Assembly (NCBI RefSeq): GCF_003473485.1
Contig: NC_053044.1
Location: 36,212,091 to 36,276,090, forward strand
DNA length: 64,000 nt
Direction: 5' to 3'
From: Medicago truncatula
Taxonomy: Eukaryota; Streptophyta; Magnoliopsida; Fabales; Fabaceae
Each line of letters starts with the position of its first letter. The stretch's first letter is position 1. Shown here piece by piece: positions 11,532-23,451 of this stretch. A program made the position numbers and the translations under genes. The notes under the pieces are model-generated. The model was not told the origin of the DNA. It made no database searches and worked only from the letters and a program-made list of their open reading frames with translations.

Positions 11532-11695
11532 TGGGTCACGATAACAATTAGATGAGAAAATGTCTCTAGTAGTGAAACCATCGATGCAGAAGGTTGCACT
11601 CCACAACTCACAAGCTAGTTATGCAGGACGATAAACAAACTTAAAAAATAAAAAATGCAATTATGAAATAGAGTGAATCTTGTCTATATTTTGTA

Positions 11696-12242
11696 GGTTT
11701 AATTACACTTTTGGTCCTTGCATTTTGACCAACTCTTGAAATTGGTCCTACCTCTTTTAAATTGAACAAAATCGTCCCTAAACTATATGTTTTTTGCAGT
11801 TTTAATCGTATCTCCCTATTTCCAACTCTAGAAACGCACATAAATGACAGTTTTAGTTCAATCACCTATGCTCAACCATGAAATAAACAAGGAATAAATC
11901 ATGTGGGTACAAGGAATCTACTTTGTTCAGCACACAAACCAAGAAAAACCCTAATTTCTAAGACATGTTTCAGGTATATAACATGTCTCGGAAATTAGGT
12001 TAGTGTGCTGAATAAAGTAGATTCCTTGTACCCACATGTTTTTTGTTTTGTTTATTTCATGGTTGAGCATAGGTGGTTGGACTAAAACTGTCATTTCTGT
12101 GCGTTTCTGGAGTTTGAAATAGGGAGATAGGATTAAAACTGCAAAAAACATATAGTTTAAGGACGATTTTGTTCAATTTAAAAAAGATAGGACCATTTTC
12201 TTGAGTTGGTTAAAATGGTATGACCAAAAGTGTAATTAAGTC
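11696..12242. mobile_element. Fold-back element with Mutator-like features, 547 bp
   Basis: The two halves are inverted copies meeting near 11970. The left arm begins GGTTTAATTACACTTTTGG and the right arm reverse-complements to GACTTAATTACACTTTTGG. Arms of more than 250 bp pair almost throughout. Flanks TATTTTGTA (11687-11695) and TATTTTATA (12243-12251) look like a 9-bp target duplication with one substitution. The short open frames inside are incidental. Confidence 0.8.
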
Positions 12243-13768
12243 TATTTTATATGATATTATTCTATAAGCTTTGAAAGTGATATACGGTGGACCATAAGTC
12301 ATGATCCACCCTAAAACTATCTAAAATTCATATATATTTAGATTTGCAAATTATTTTATTTGAAGAAAATCAAATAAAAAAATTGAATTTTGTTTGTTAT
12401 TTTTCTAAATTATGGCAGATACTACTATAAAAGAATAATATGATCAATACATTAGATATTTTTCATTAACAATATCGAGATTTTTCATTAATCGAAGAGC
12501 TGTGTTAGATATAGGTTCTCTTGTTGATGGGTACAGTTCTATTTTTTAATGAAGGTGTATCAATTAGAATGACCCTTCACTGATCAAGGTATCTGTTTAA
12601 GATTCAATACTCGTCACTAGACTAATTATCATAGGTATTTTTTTATAATGAGGAAACATAATTAATGTTGTCTACCTCTAAGGGCACAATATTGTTGATA
12701 ACTTATTCATTGACATAAATCACTATATTGAATTTTTAAATGATCACCCACGCCTATAGTTGCTTCATTGCATATTTCAGACAGAGAATAATTGCCGCGA
12801 ATAGACGTGACAAATCAAGTTGTCATAACTAGATGTGGAAATTTCATTAAATTAAGTACCAATTTATGTCAAATATACAACTATAGCACCTTGAAATATT
12901 TGTGAAGGGACGAAAATAGATCTATTAGCAGGCTCCGCAAATCACGTAAATTAACACGTTGAAGAGGTATAGTATGATATGATATACACATTGCCTTTCA
13001 TACATACCTAAAAGTTATTAGTATTTATAAAGTATAAACACACTTCCTATACTACCAATGATAATCAAGTCATAGTTTTTTTTTTTTTTGAGAGCAAAAT
13101 AATCAAGTCATAGTTCAAACCATTCGTGATCAGTTACGTACATATACTTGTACCAATGGCATTGAAAAAGACTTATTTTGATTTGCCACACATGTCCATT
13201 TGCTACAAAAATCCATTTTATACTTTTTAATAAAAGTCGATTATTGATTGCATTTGGTAACCCTCTTATATTTACATATTTGGAAGTATATCAATTAAAG
13301 TAAAAATACATATAAATAAAAAGTTTGAGTTTGAATCTCTTTGTTTTTTTGGTGAATTTGAGGTTTGAATTGTAGAAACATTATACTTATTTAATTTAAT
13401 TTATTTATATTAGCATTTGGTTAATTTTATTTAGCATTATTGTTTTCTTTTTTATTTTTTGCTTATAAAATTAACCAATGATGCTAAAATAAAAAGAAAA
13501 CAATGATGCTAAAATAAAATTAATCAATTTGAATTGGTTTTGGAAGATGGCTATCGAACCAACTTGTTTTTTTTTTTGGATTAAATGAACTGAACACCTA
13601 ATCAAAATTTGATTCAACCTCAACAAGTTTTAATTTGAACTAGTGGATCTAATCCAATTTTTAAAACATATTTTGAAAAGGGATAATTAACTTATGCTAA
13701 TAGTTATTTATGTTAGTTACGATAATCATCGGGCTTTAACAGAATGTCATATACAAAACAAAAACCAA
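12243..13768. other. Intergenic, no gene seen
   Basis: AT-rich sequence without recognisable coding content. It holds a micro-insertion at 13061-13115 and a direct repeat of AATGATGCTAAAATAAAA near 13480-13520. Confidence 0.4.
13061..13115. repeat. Micro-insertion: T-tract plus GAGAGCAAA between 17-bp direct repeats
   Basis: ATAATCAAGTCATAGTT twice (13061-13077 and 13099-13115) around 21 bp. Confidence 0.85.
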
Positions 13769-13916
13769 TTTTTTTTTTTTTTTTTTTTTGTCAAGTAGTT
13801 TATTGGCTAAAGCTCACACAATTTAATTATGGAGAAGTGGAGTGTCCGGAGTTCGAACCCCGACCCCTGCATATAAAATGCGATATCCCTACCAATTAAG
13901 CTAAGTTCACGGAGAT
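13769..13916 (-). mobile_element. tRNA-derived SINE, full length, 148 bp
   Basis: Minus-strand copy. Poly-T at 13769-13789 is the reverse of its A tail, and the 3' end reads CTACTTGAC before the tail. A B-box-like GTTCGAACCCCGA complement and an A-box-like GAACTTAGCTTAATTGGTAG stretch lie near the right end. An 11-bp target duplication ACAAAAACCAA is perfect at 13758-13768 and 13917-13927. Confidence 0.9.
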
Positions 13917-13985
13917 ACAAAAACCAAACTTTATTCCACTGTGTCGGCTACATCATTATATTATATCATATATATTCAACTTATT

Positions 13986-14034
13986 AGATCTTTAGGTTTC
14001 CCTAAAAAAATAAAAATAAAAGATCTTTAGGTTT
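13986..14034. repeat. Micro-insertion: CCCTA7TA5TA3 between 14-bp direct repeats
   Basis: AGATCTTTAGGTTT twice (13986-13999 and 14021-14034) around a 21-bp A-rich segment. Confidence 0.8.
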
Positions 14035-15490
14035 TTTTAATAGTTTCTTATAGCTTTTCTTGGTTTTTGTTTGTCCAATGTGATTTGACTATCCTTTATT
14101 ACATTTACACCTCATTACATAATTTACATATATCTTCTTACGTGCATGAACCATCCAAGTTAGATCTTTCCACTATCTCTGACCTTATTTATAAGAAAAT
14201 TTGGTGATATTTCACTTTTCTAATATTTATAAATTAGTTTCTTATACCTTAATGAATTTGTCTATTTTAAGTTAGTGGATGTAAAATATTTAAAGTCAGA
14301 GTCATTTTTGAAATAACCTTTTATAGTCATAACATTAAATAGTTTACATTGTAGTATATAAAAAGTTGCAAAACAGCTTATATTTAAGAATGAACAAACA
14401 GATGTTCTGAATGATATCCATACGCTGTACCTTAATCATTTTAATCAAAGCAATGAGAAATTTAGATGCTCAACAATTACTATGAAATCCCAGTAGCAGA
14501 CATATATATGGAAATTACTACATTTTGTAGATTTAAACGGTCATATGCTTAACTACCAAATACCTTTCTTTACTTTCTTGCTCTCATTGATTGGCTTAAG
14601 TGAAAAGCCTATCCTATCTCTTCTTAGTTTTGTCTCTAGAAGACTATGAACAAATGTGGTATTTGCATACTACATAATGAATTTATTACTCCTTATGCAT
14701 AAGCAAAATAAATCAATTGCGCACTACTTAACAATAGAGAGAAACATCATGTGTGAATTTGATTGGGGTTTTCTCATTTGTGGGATTTGGGATTAGGGCT
14801 TTTACCATCGAACATGCAACTCTCAAAGCCGCGTTAAGCAAAGTTGTAAAACACGAGATAAAATGTGGTTTGACAATCGACATGCTTTTATACTATGGAA
14901 AATGTTAATTTGTGCCCTTAAGACACAAGTTTATAAGCCAAATGTAGAAATAATGTATTGGAATCTGTGCATTAAATTTAATCGTTAATGTTTTAATGAA
15001 TTGAATGCACAAAGTTTAAGAAAATATTTCTTTTTTTGGATTTCTTAACATGTGCCCTTAAGTTAACACTACCCTTATACTATTTATGTTTGACATTTTT
15101 AGCTTTCTAACATCTGAGATTGTTGACAATCAACAATGTTATGTCTCATAGATCCATTAATGTTGTGTTTAAATAAAAAGTTTTGCAAGTGACTCAACTT
15201 GTTTCCCAACTGCATTCCATTCCTATGTAACTTTTTTATTTATGATATATAAAAGTAGAACGAGACTTTAAATACAAATTGATCCAAAATAAAACTGTAA
15301 CCAATAATAAAACCAAAAAAGAAACTCATAAAACCAAATATTATTGAATGTTTTTAGATGTCGTTTTGTGGAAACCACTCGGATCATGGGACCATCTTTA
15401 TGAATCTAATTCAAGTTTATTCAAATTAATTAAAACTGCAAGCCGCTCAAAACCATATATTATTGAGTGTTAATAGATGTCCTTTTATAA

Positions 15491-15537
15491 GTCTTCTTGA
15501 GCTTAGCTCAGTTCGAATTCCGACAAAAAAAAAAAAC
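15491..15537 (+). mobile_element. Internally deleted SINE, 47 bp
   Basis: Only the A-box part (TTGAGCTTAGCTCAGTT) fused directly to the B-box part (CGAATTCCGACA) and a 12-base A tail remain. ATGTCCTTT occurs at 15477-15485 and 15538-15546 as a probable target duplication. Same family as the SINEs at 13.8 and 57.5 kb. Confidence 0.75.
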
Positions 15538-15780
15538 ATGTCCTTTAATTTGTAAAGATCGTACAGTGGTTGGACAAGATTTCGAACTACTTTTTTTAAA
15601 CTGAATATAACCGCGTATGTAAATTTAAATATTTGTTTGTTTATCAATATGAGATGTTAAATTAATATATTATTTGTTTGTTATTGGTTTTTTTAATTAT
15701 ACTTATTAACTTAATCTATATTTTTACTCTTTCATATTTTCAAACATAAACACTCATTGTTATTTGATAATGTTATTTTT

Positions 15781-16125
15781 TAGGGAAATGTTAAAGAGTG
15801 TCATTAATGCATTGGTTAAGGAAATAAAAATAGCAATATTATGTTGAAAAGTGGTAAAAAATGGTCAAGTCAACTTCTAAAAAGGTTAGAAATTGTTGTT
15901 TCCAATACAAAGCTACTAATTTTAGTTACAATAACAAGTGTCCTATTTTTTATATGGTTTTGTTAACGAGTGCCCTAAGGGCACTCTTTAAGGATTCCTA
16001 ATAAAGAAATTATTCTTTAAAAAAGGTAAAAACTCTAATTTCCAATGCATTAGTTTCATAAATTTTGACAAAAACTTACTACTTAAAGTTACTAAATAAT
16101 GTCCTAAAGGTACTAGTCAACATTT
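15781..16125. mobile_element. MITE with AGGGAAATGTT ends, about 345 bp
   Basis: The left end AGGGAAATGTTAAAGAGTG and the right end (reverse complement CAGGGAAATGTTGACTAGT) form an inverted repeat. The interior carries repeated GTGCCCTAAGGGCAC-like motifs. A related but shorter element with perfect GCTAACAAATG inverted ends lies at 17439-17593. Confidence 0.55.
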
Positions 16126-16417
16126 CCCTGTTTTATATTATTTGCTAGAATTTTTATTGAACTTTGATTGTTTACAATTGTATTGATAGATTTTTTTCAG
16201 AGTTTCAATTGATCAACCGGAAATTGATATAAACTAAACTTCATTTAATTGCATCATAACATGTTTTTTTTAAGTGAGTCATCTAAACCGACCTAAACTA
16301 CATGTGATTTTAATTTTTTAATCAGGTGATTTTTTTTTTTACCACAAAATCATTGGGGTATAAAAATTACTATGTGGAAATAAATTGACACCACATATTC
16401 AGACAACTAATTACTTA

Positions 16418-16462
16418 TATAAGTACTTTTTCCTTCTTAAAAAAGTTATAAGTACTTTTTCC
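16418..16462. repeat. Micro-insertion: TTCTTA6GT between 16-bp direct repeats
   Basis: TATAAGTACTTTTTCC twice (16418-16433 and 16447-16462) around 13 bp. Confidence 0.8.
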
Positions 16463-16669
16463 GTTTCACAATAAGTTTAACTTTATCAAAGAAACTTTGT
16501 TTTAAAATGACTATAATTTTTTACTATTCAATGTAGGATTATGTATTATTTTTTCCTTTTGATCAATTTTTTTCCTTCCAATTATATCATCTAATTATTA
16601 GCGTGTATAATATTCTCAAAATTTATATTTCTTTTATCATTTATGATCGTGAGAAATATATCAATAATG

Positions 16670-16801
16670 TTCATATATGTCTTATCTCAATTGACAAAAA
16701 TGGTAAAATTATTAGGCCGTGATCAGAGTACGAATCTTGGTTCCTCTAACTTTGTGTGTGAATTTCAATAGTTATTTATCATTTTGTTTATTTAAAAAGA
16801 C
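16670..16801 (+). mobile_element. tRNA-derived SINE, second family, 132 bp
   Basis: The head reads TCTCAATTGACAAAAATGG, followed by a B-box-like AGAGTACGAATCTTGG and a pyrimidine-rich tail ending in A-rich sequence. ATCAATAATG is duplicated at 16660-16669 and 16802-16811. It resembles the copy at 46819-46988. Confidence 0.7.
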
Positions 16802-17912
16802 ATCAATAATGATAATTTAGTAAAACTATTACGTCTTTTTAACAATTATAATATTTACAACTATACACACACATTCATATACAAATTTACAACTCCTTCC
16901 CCTCAAAAAAGAAATGAAAAATTTACCTACTTATACTCGGTCGGCAAATATGAACCCAAGAAAGCCCTAAAATCCTAACCGTGCGCAATCTTTTCTGAAA
17001 ATGACAGATATACATCAGCTTACAACTATTAAGTTAAGTCCCATTTGTTATATGATCACGCCAAGAGCTAGCACTAAATAATTGGTTACAACTCATGTAT
17101 GAGATTGTGAGAATACAATAGTAGCAATTATATGTATTAATAAAGTCAACGGTTGATTTGATGTGAGTGACTTATGGGATTATCTTAGCCAATAAAGCGT
17201 TGAAAGAGTTATCTAATCCAATGGCCGGCATGTTTCTCAAAACCAGGCAGTCTCATTTTTGAGAGGCAGTTTCCCCTTTTATGAGGCATAACCCCATTAG
17301 GGCGGCAAACAATACTGGTCATTAATGAGGTTGTTAATATGTCTATTTAGTAATCTCACGTTAGGTTAGTTATTATTCAGTCTAGAATATGTATGTGCCA
17401 TGTATATCATTCATTCATTCACTAATTAATTATGGAAAATGCTAACAAATGCTTTTAGGTCATTGTTTAAGAAATTAAAAGAAGAAACTTTGTATTTATC
17501 ACTTTAGCATGTGTTTGCGTTATATTTTCAAAATAATTTTTTTTTTTTTTTTATGAATTGCTTAAACAATATCATTAAAACATTTGTTAGCATGATCATA
17601 ATATGAGAAAACTCACATCGATAATATCTTTTATCAATGATATGTAAGTATTTTTGTTAAGTTTATGAAACCTTGAATCTTGTTCTAATCTTGTTAGTAT
17701 TGAAGTCTAATTCATCTAAACTTTTATTACAAGATTAAAAAAAATTGATTGTTATCGTAAAATGACGTATAAGATGAGACATTTTTTGTTGTTGCTGGAA
17801 AAACTTATATCGTGGAACATAGAGGTACTTCACCACTTATATATTATTCTTAACACACTATTTTATATAAAAAGCAATATAACTGATTATTATTTTAATA
17901 AGCATGCATTGC

Positions 17913-17949
17913 CTTAAATGTCACTTTTTTAAGGGGCTTAAATGTCACT
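17913..17949. repeat. Micro-insertion: T5AAGGGG between 13-bp direct repeats
   Basis: CTTAAATGTCACT twice (17913-17925 and 17937-17949) around 11 bp. Confidence 0.75.
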
Positions 17950-17980
17950 TATAATGAGAAGGTGGAAGCACATAATATAT

Positions 17981-18555
17981 GAGTAAATTTCACTCCCCTC
18001 CTCTTTTAAGTTAAAATATACACTTTACTTTCTCAATTTTTTATTTTTTTATTTTTTTATTTTTATTTTTTTATGTTAAAATTTATACTCCCCTCCCTTA
18101 TAAGATGTTTGAATTACAAACCACTCCCTTAATAATTAAATATGCATTACACTTTAATCTATTTGAACATAAATAAATATTCTTATAATATATATTAATT
18201 TTGAATCACCATTTAAGAAAAATTAATTCATTTCTCCCCTCAAAAAAAAAAAAATTAATTCATTTCTTTATAGTTTAAATGTCAATGATAATTAAATTGA
18301 AATATATTGCTATTGATTTTATAAATTATTTTTTGCCAGATTATTAGAAATAATAAAAAAGAATATTGAGGGAGTAAAATGTAGATTTTAACATAAGAGG
18401 GGAGGTGGATGTAATTCAAGCTTCTCTTAGGGGAGGGGAGTGAAATTTTTTCTAATATGTTTTGAATAAGAGGGGAGGGGAGTGTATATTTTAACTTAAA
18501 AGGGGAGGAAAGTGTAATTCAAGCATCTTTGAGGGGAGAGGAGTGTAATTTACTC
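17981..18555. mobile_element. Long-inverted-repeat MITE, about 575 bp
   Basis: The left end GAGTAAATTTCACTCCCCTC pairs with the right end, whose reverse complement is GAGTAAATTACACTCCTCTC. Extended arms carry repeated CTCCCCTCC/GGAGGGGAG motifs. Flanks TAATATAT and TAATAATA suggest an 8-bp duplication with change. A micro-insertion interrupts it at 18220-18267. Confidence 0.7.
18220..18267. repeat. Micro-insertion: CCCCTCA10 between 16-bp direct repeats
   Basis: AAATTAATTCATTTCT twice (18220-18235 and 18252-18267) around 16 bp. Lies inside the MITE at 17981-18555, so it post-dates it. Confidence 0.8.
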
Positions 18556-18799
18556 TAATAATATCTACATTTGAAAATAATATTGATATACCCATGCCTT
18601 TATATAACTTTTTTCTATGGGATGTATATATAACTTCCTTTTTTAATAAAACTATATAACTTTCTTACAGGTTTAAAAAAACATCACATTGTTTGACTTC
18701 AGATATATAATTATTTTCACTTTAAAATATAACAAAGTGATCTTTGATTCTTTTCCCCCTATAATACTATACTATATAAGGAACGGCTGAAGTGAGAGG

Positions 18800-18844
18800 A
18801 GTTATGAATTTTTTTTTTTTTTTTGAATAAAGAGTTATGAATTT
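18800..18844. repeat. Micro-insertion: T13GAATAAAG between 12-bp direct repeats
   Basis: AGTTATGAATTT twice (18800-18811 and 18833-18844) around 21 bp. Confidence 0.8.
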
Positions 18845-19199
18845 TAAATATTTGATCTTTACATAAATAAGTAGGTTCGATTTAATTTTTATTAAATTCA
18901 TTACTGAATGTAGTAGTAGCAACACCATAAATCATAATACCATGCTCCCTCTGTTTTATATTGACGTCGTCTGCTTAAGATATGTTTTCTTAGTGGTAGT
19001 AGGAGTTGGACATTGTAATTTGAAAGATGGGGTTTAAATTTTCTCGAGTATGGTTGTAAACTTATAAGAAAAACAACAAATAATTCATTGGTTTATTTTA
19101 TTGAATTCTGTATCAATACATAAAAGATTACATTGATTACAACAAATTATTTTCATTTTTGACTCATTAACTTGTGCCTTAAGATAATGATTTTAACTC

Positions 19200-19495
19200 C
19201 ACAGTCCATTCTATTTTGGACTGATAAAGGCTCTTAGCTTCCTCAAACTGTTGAGGATGACCTTGTTTGCTTATTCAACCTACTCGTTTGCTTGGGCGTG
19301 TTCAACTGAGGCAAACTTTAGTTGTATCTCGAGCTCATCACAGAAAGCCCTGAACCTCTGACTTGCAAATTGAATTTTATTTACCCGTGATGATGGTGTG
19401 GGGAAGCCCATACCAGTAAACTGAATTCTTGAAATAAACTTGTGCACCTTTTTCACTGTAATAGTGGACATAACTGCTAAGAGTGTGTCTCAGCA
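19200..19495 (-). mobile_element. Ty3/Gypsy integrase fragment
   Basis: The minus strand reads VKKVHKFISRIQFTGMGFPT, then NKIQFASQRFRAFCDELEIQ, LKFASVEHAQANE and ANKVIL. These match the Gypsy integrase core order (...FGxPxxIxxDNGxQFxSxxFxxFC...QxxSVEHPQxNGxxEAANKxIL). The DNG aspartate is lost (SRVNKIQF) and a stop follows QANE, so it is inactive. Confidence 0.8.
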
Positions 19496-20165
19496 TCAAA
19501 GATGTTTCATTTCTGGTAGGCATATTTCTGAGTGTATATTATCTGCATCGGAAGAAATTAATTTGTTGAATAAGAAGACTTATGAATAATGATGATAACA
19601 TGGCTTTAAAATTTGATATTCAGAAAGCGCTTCGTAATTTGGATTAAAAATTTCTAATAAAATGCCTCCATGGTTTTGGTTTTAGCCCTATTTTCTTCGG
19701 TTTGATTAAGACAATTCTCGAGTTTGCTAAGATTTCATTTTTGGTGAATGGTAAGCCTATGAAAATATTTTAAATGCAAAAGACTGTTAAAACAAAGAAG
19801 ATTTATCGTCCTCTCTTCTATTTTGCATTGTTGAGGATTGTTTAGTAGAACCATCTATTCTTTAATGGATACTGGTAAGATCTCTTCAATGTCAAGTCCT
19901 AGAAGCTGTAATTCATCACTTACCAACACTATTTAGTGCTGATAAGATGCCTTTTGTTTATCTTGGAGCTCATCTCTTTTAATGGAAGCCTCATGCTCAT
20001 CATCTGCAACCTATTGCAGACAAAATCATATGAAAACTATCTAGATGGAAAAGTACATTTTTTTTTTATCTATCATGGGAAGGGTCCAACTTGTGCAATC
20101 CATCATTAATTACATGCTATATAGATTTCAAGTTTATACTTGACTCAAGTATTTTGTGTGGTAAG
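19496..20165 (+). mobile_element. L1-type LINE reverse-transcriptase remnant
   Basis: Degraded frames read ISGRHISECILSASEEINLL, LKFDIQKALRNLD, LHGFGFSPIFFGLIKTILEF and SFLVNGKP, followed near 20000 by LQPIADKI and SRWK. The order fits a plant L1 reverse transcriptase, with multiple stops. It abuts the Gypsy fragment. Confidence 0.75.
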
Positions 20166-20779
20166 GAGACATTTATACTAAGAACTTAGTATAAAATATT
20201 CATGTGACGACATATTTAGTTAACGTAAAAAATATGACATATTTTTCATTTTTTTTGTTGTCTTTTATCTTTTTCCAAACTTTTTGGTGAAGTTTACTAG
20301 AAAGGAGTACATGTAGTTGATATTGTAACAACAATTTAGAGAATATCTTGTAAAACAACTTATCGGCCGTCACACTCCCAGTTCATATTTAATTCTCATT
20401 TTACCCTCGTTCGTATTCTATAATTTAAAACTTTAAAATACGATTTGGGTCGTTCAATCCGAACTGTGCCATTATATCGTCAGGTTTAAGTTCTTATTTT
20501 CATTTCTACAATTGTGTTTTTTTTTTTTTACCTAAAACACTTCCAAACATCTTTATTTAGGTGTTCCTATCCTTCTTAAAAGATATAATAAGAACACCTT
20601 CAATTTTATCATTGACCATATGAGATAAAAACTCTCCAATTGGAAGGAAAATTCTCTCACTTTTGTCTAGTCTTCTCTTTCAAGCATGGTTACATTCTTT
20701 AAGCTATGATTATTCCTGCTTCAGTATGTGATGAAGCAGAGGGTATTTATACAAATGAACCCAAATTAATATTCTTCAA

Positions 20780-21445
20780 TTTTTTGGAAAGTCCATATGT
20801 ACCTGATGACAATCTTTCCCTGAAACTCTTATGCATGTACTAAGAGATTGTGAAGATGTTAAATCCTTTTGGGAAAGATTCATTAAAATATCTGGTACAA
20901 ATTCTCTAGATCACTTGGATTCTGGGTGCGTTTGTTTTGGATTAATTTTGAAAAAAAATCTATTTTCACTCCAAAATGAAAAACTAATAGGATTAGCTTT
21001 TGTCAAAATTTATTTTTTCAAAAACAAGGAGGTAACACATGAACTAGCTAAAATTATTATTTTAAAAAAAGTGATTTTTTGGATAATAAACAAACACAAA
21101 TAGCTTCAGATTTTATTTTTTAAAATCTCTAAAAAAAATCTCTAGATTTTTCTAATACAAAATCTATTTTTCTTAAAGCTAAAACAAACGCACTCTCTAT
21201 CAAACAAGTCAATTAGTAATACACCCAGGATGTGGCCTACATTATTTGGCGTTGCTGTTTGGGAATTATGGAAAGATAGGAACAATCTGATTTTTCTAGG
21301 GTACTATTCTGTTCGAACTTTGAAATCTGAAATGTGTTCTTCAACATTTCATCTTCTAAAATCCAAAATAGACTCAGAGATGCTGAACTTTGATTTATCT
21401 CGGAACTTAGTTCGTCATTTTGATTTGTCTATGTATTTATGAATG
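20780..21445 (+). mobile_element. LINE 3' portion split by a small TIR element
   Basis: Left part (about 20820-20930) reads ETLMHVLRDCEDVKSFWERF. Right part (about 21230-21440) reads WPTLFGVAVWELWKDRNNLIF. Both are typical of the region between zf-RVT and RNase H in plant LINEs. The two are separated by the TIR element at 20934-21195, so the LINE fragment was present first. Confidence 0.7.
20934..21195. mobile_element. TIR MITE, 262 bp, inserted in LINE remnant
   Basis: Ends GGGTGCGTTTGTTTTGG and (reverse complement of right) GAGTGCGTTTGTTTTAG. TCT stands outside both ends (20931-20933 and 21196-21198), compatible with a 3-bp duplication. AT-rich interior, no coding potential. Confidence 0.65.
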
Positions 21446-21813
21446 TTTCAGATATGGACACACACCCTGACCGCATTAGAGATATCATGATGAGCATAAA
21501 TGCCTCAGTTAGGAAGCATTGTGCGAGGAACGTTCTCAAGCCTGAGCTTCAGCCAACAGAGCCAGTGCACGAGTCACGACAGAAGGATGCTAAGTATGAG
21601 GAGGCGTTGGTACAACTTCAGGAGTCATATCATGATCACCTGGTGTTATATCAAATAAATGGAACTTCTCTATGTTGTCCTGGTTCATATTCTATAAGTC
21701 GAACAAGTATTCTACATTTTTTGTTAATAGAATCCAAAATATATCAATACACTGAAACCCAGTTACTTCGAAAACTATTTTATCGAGGGTTTGACACAAT
21801 TCATATTTTATAA
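21439..21813 (+). other. Unrecognised open frame of 124 codons
   Basis: Begins MNVSDMDTHPDRIRDIMMSI and contains a charged stretch with ALVQLQESYHDHL. The first 70 or so residues look more protein-like than neighbouring frames: higher GC and a plausible helical composition. The second half is AT-rich and unconvincing. It follows the LINE remnant and may be captured exon sequence or chance. No family recognised. Confidence 0.25.
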
Positions 21814-22402
21814 CTCATAACATATATGATATATGGTTGTTAAATATGCAAACATGTTGAACCAGTTAAATCATTTTTTTTGTTTTAGTTGAATTATATT
21901 GTTGCCGAAGTAGAGTATAATTTAATGGTACTAAAATTCTTGTTATTTTGTCTTGATAGCTTTCGAATTCTACAATCTGAAACTCCAAAAACATGTTTCA
22001 GAATCTAAAATCAAGGCAAAATGAGAATTTTAGAGGACGTACGAGAGGAGTTGGGGCCGATAAGAAATTCTCTTTTATTTAGCCAAAACTGGGAAGGCCA
22101 GAACAACGTTCTTAGGCTAAAATAATTTTGGTCCAAAATGGGAATTTGCATGCTGGATAAATAAAACGGATGGACTATGCATGTTTCTTACCTAAAAAAT
22201 TTGGTTGAATTAAGTAAGGTTTTCATAAATTTTGAAAAAAAATTAAATACTATATATGGATTTCGTAATTTAATCTCATTGAAAAAAGAAAAAAAGTTTT
22301 TCCTAGTTAATTGCCTGCAGAACCATTTCAACCACATCCAAACATTGTATATGAATGCCCATTTCAATTCTATTCAATTCCATTCATGGACCTTGTACGA
22401 AA

Positions 22403-22769
22403 CAGAGCCGTCCCTGGGGAGGTGCAAACAGCTCTACCGAGCTGGGCCTCCCCAATTTTGGGGCCCAATTTTTTTTATATATAATGCACTGAAAATATAA
22501 TATATATAGATAACATTGTAGTATTTTTTCCAGCATTATAGGGCCTTTTTTTGCCTAATTTTTATGGATTTGAGGTTTATATATCTTAAATACTATCTCC
22601 TCTTCTTCCAATAAGCTCTAACAACAAACATTATAATTATTCTTTAAAAATATAAAATAAATAACATTATAATTTTTTTTTGCTCTTTTTAAAAAATTGT
22701 ATTTTTATTTTGACTAGGAACCTATTTTTATTTGAGAGCCGAGCCTCCATTTTTGTAGGGACGGCCCTG
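22403..22769. mobile_element. Non-autonomous hAT element, 367 bp
   Basis: Terminal inverted repeats CAGAGCCGTCCCTGG and CAGGGCCGTCCCTAC (right end reversed). A perfect 8-bp duplication GTACGAAA at 22395-22402 and 22770-22777 is diagnostic of hAT. AT-rich interior without coding content. Confidence 0.9.
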
Positions 22770-22822
22770 GTACGAAACATGATCTCAAAGATCAACCAGA
22801 TAATGCAATTGTGACTGACATG

Positions 22823-23451
22823 CAGTGGCGGAGCCAGAAACTTTTAGTAGTGGGGGCAACAATTTAATCTCTATTTCCAAATTTAATCTTTAATATGTAA
22901 ATATAATAAGTGATCCGATTAAATTGATTATTTTCATATACTTTAAGGACTAAATTGATGGATTCCATGTTTTATTTGTTGACAAAAACAGAAATTTATT
23001 TCATTTTTTTAGGCACAAATGGATTTTATAGTTTAAGAATTACTTATTATAATTTTATTGTTTATGAAATAAATTTAAGAATTATCTTCTTGAATTTTGA
23101 ATTACTACGGTCTTCTTTCCCTAGTTAAAAGAAAGAACTTTAAGACAATAAATAACAAATTAATATTCAACATGTTTTTTGATTGCTCCAGATTGGTTAG
23201 AAACATTGTCAATCCCATCTAATTTAAACTTTTAAGTCTTACCATAGTATAGTATAGTAATCATCATATCATATAATTAAAGGGGATAAAAACCAACACC
23301 AACTAAGATGTTGAGGGCTGCAACTGCAAGGCATAAATATAAGTAATTATTTGTATAGGTGTGAGTTATGATTATACTATATATTTGTATACCAAATGAA
23401 AAGATAGTGGGGGCACCAGCCCACATACTACTCAACGTAGCTCCGCCCCTG
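22823..23451. mobile_element. Non-autonomous hAT element, 629 bp
   Basis: Ends CAGTGGCGGAGCCAG and (right, reversed) CAGGGGCGGAGCTAC. A perfect 8-bp duplication CTGACATG at 22815-22822 and 23452-23459. It lies only 45 bp from the previous hAT element, whose ends differ. Confidence 0.9.
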
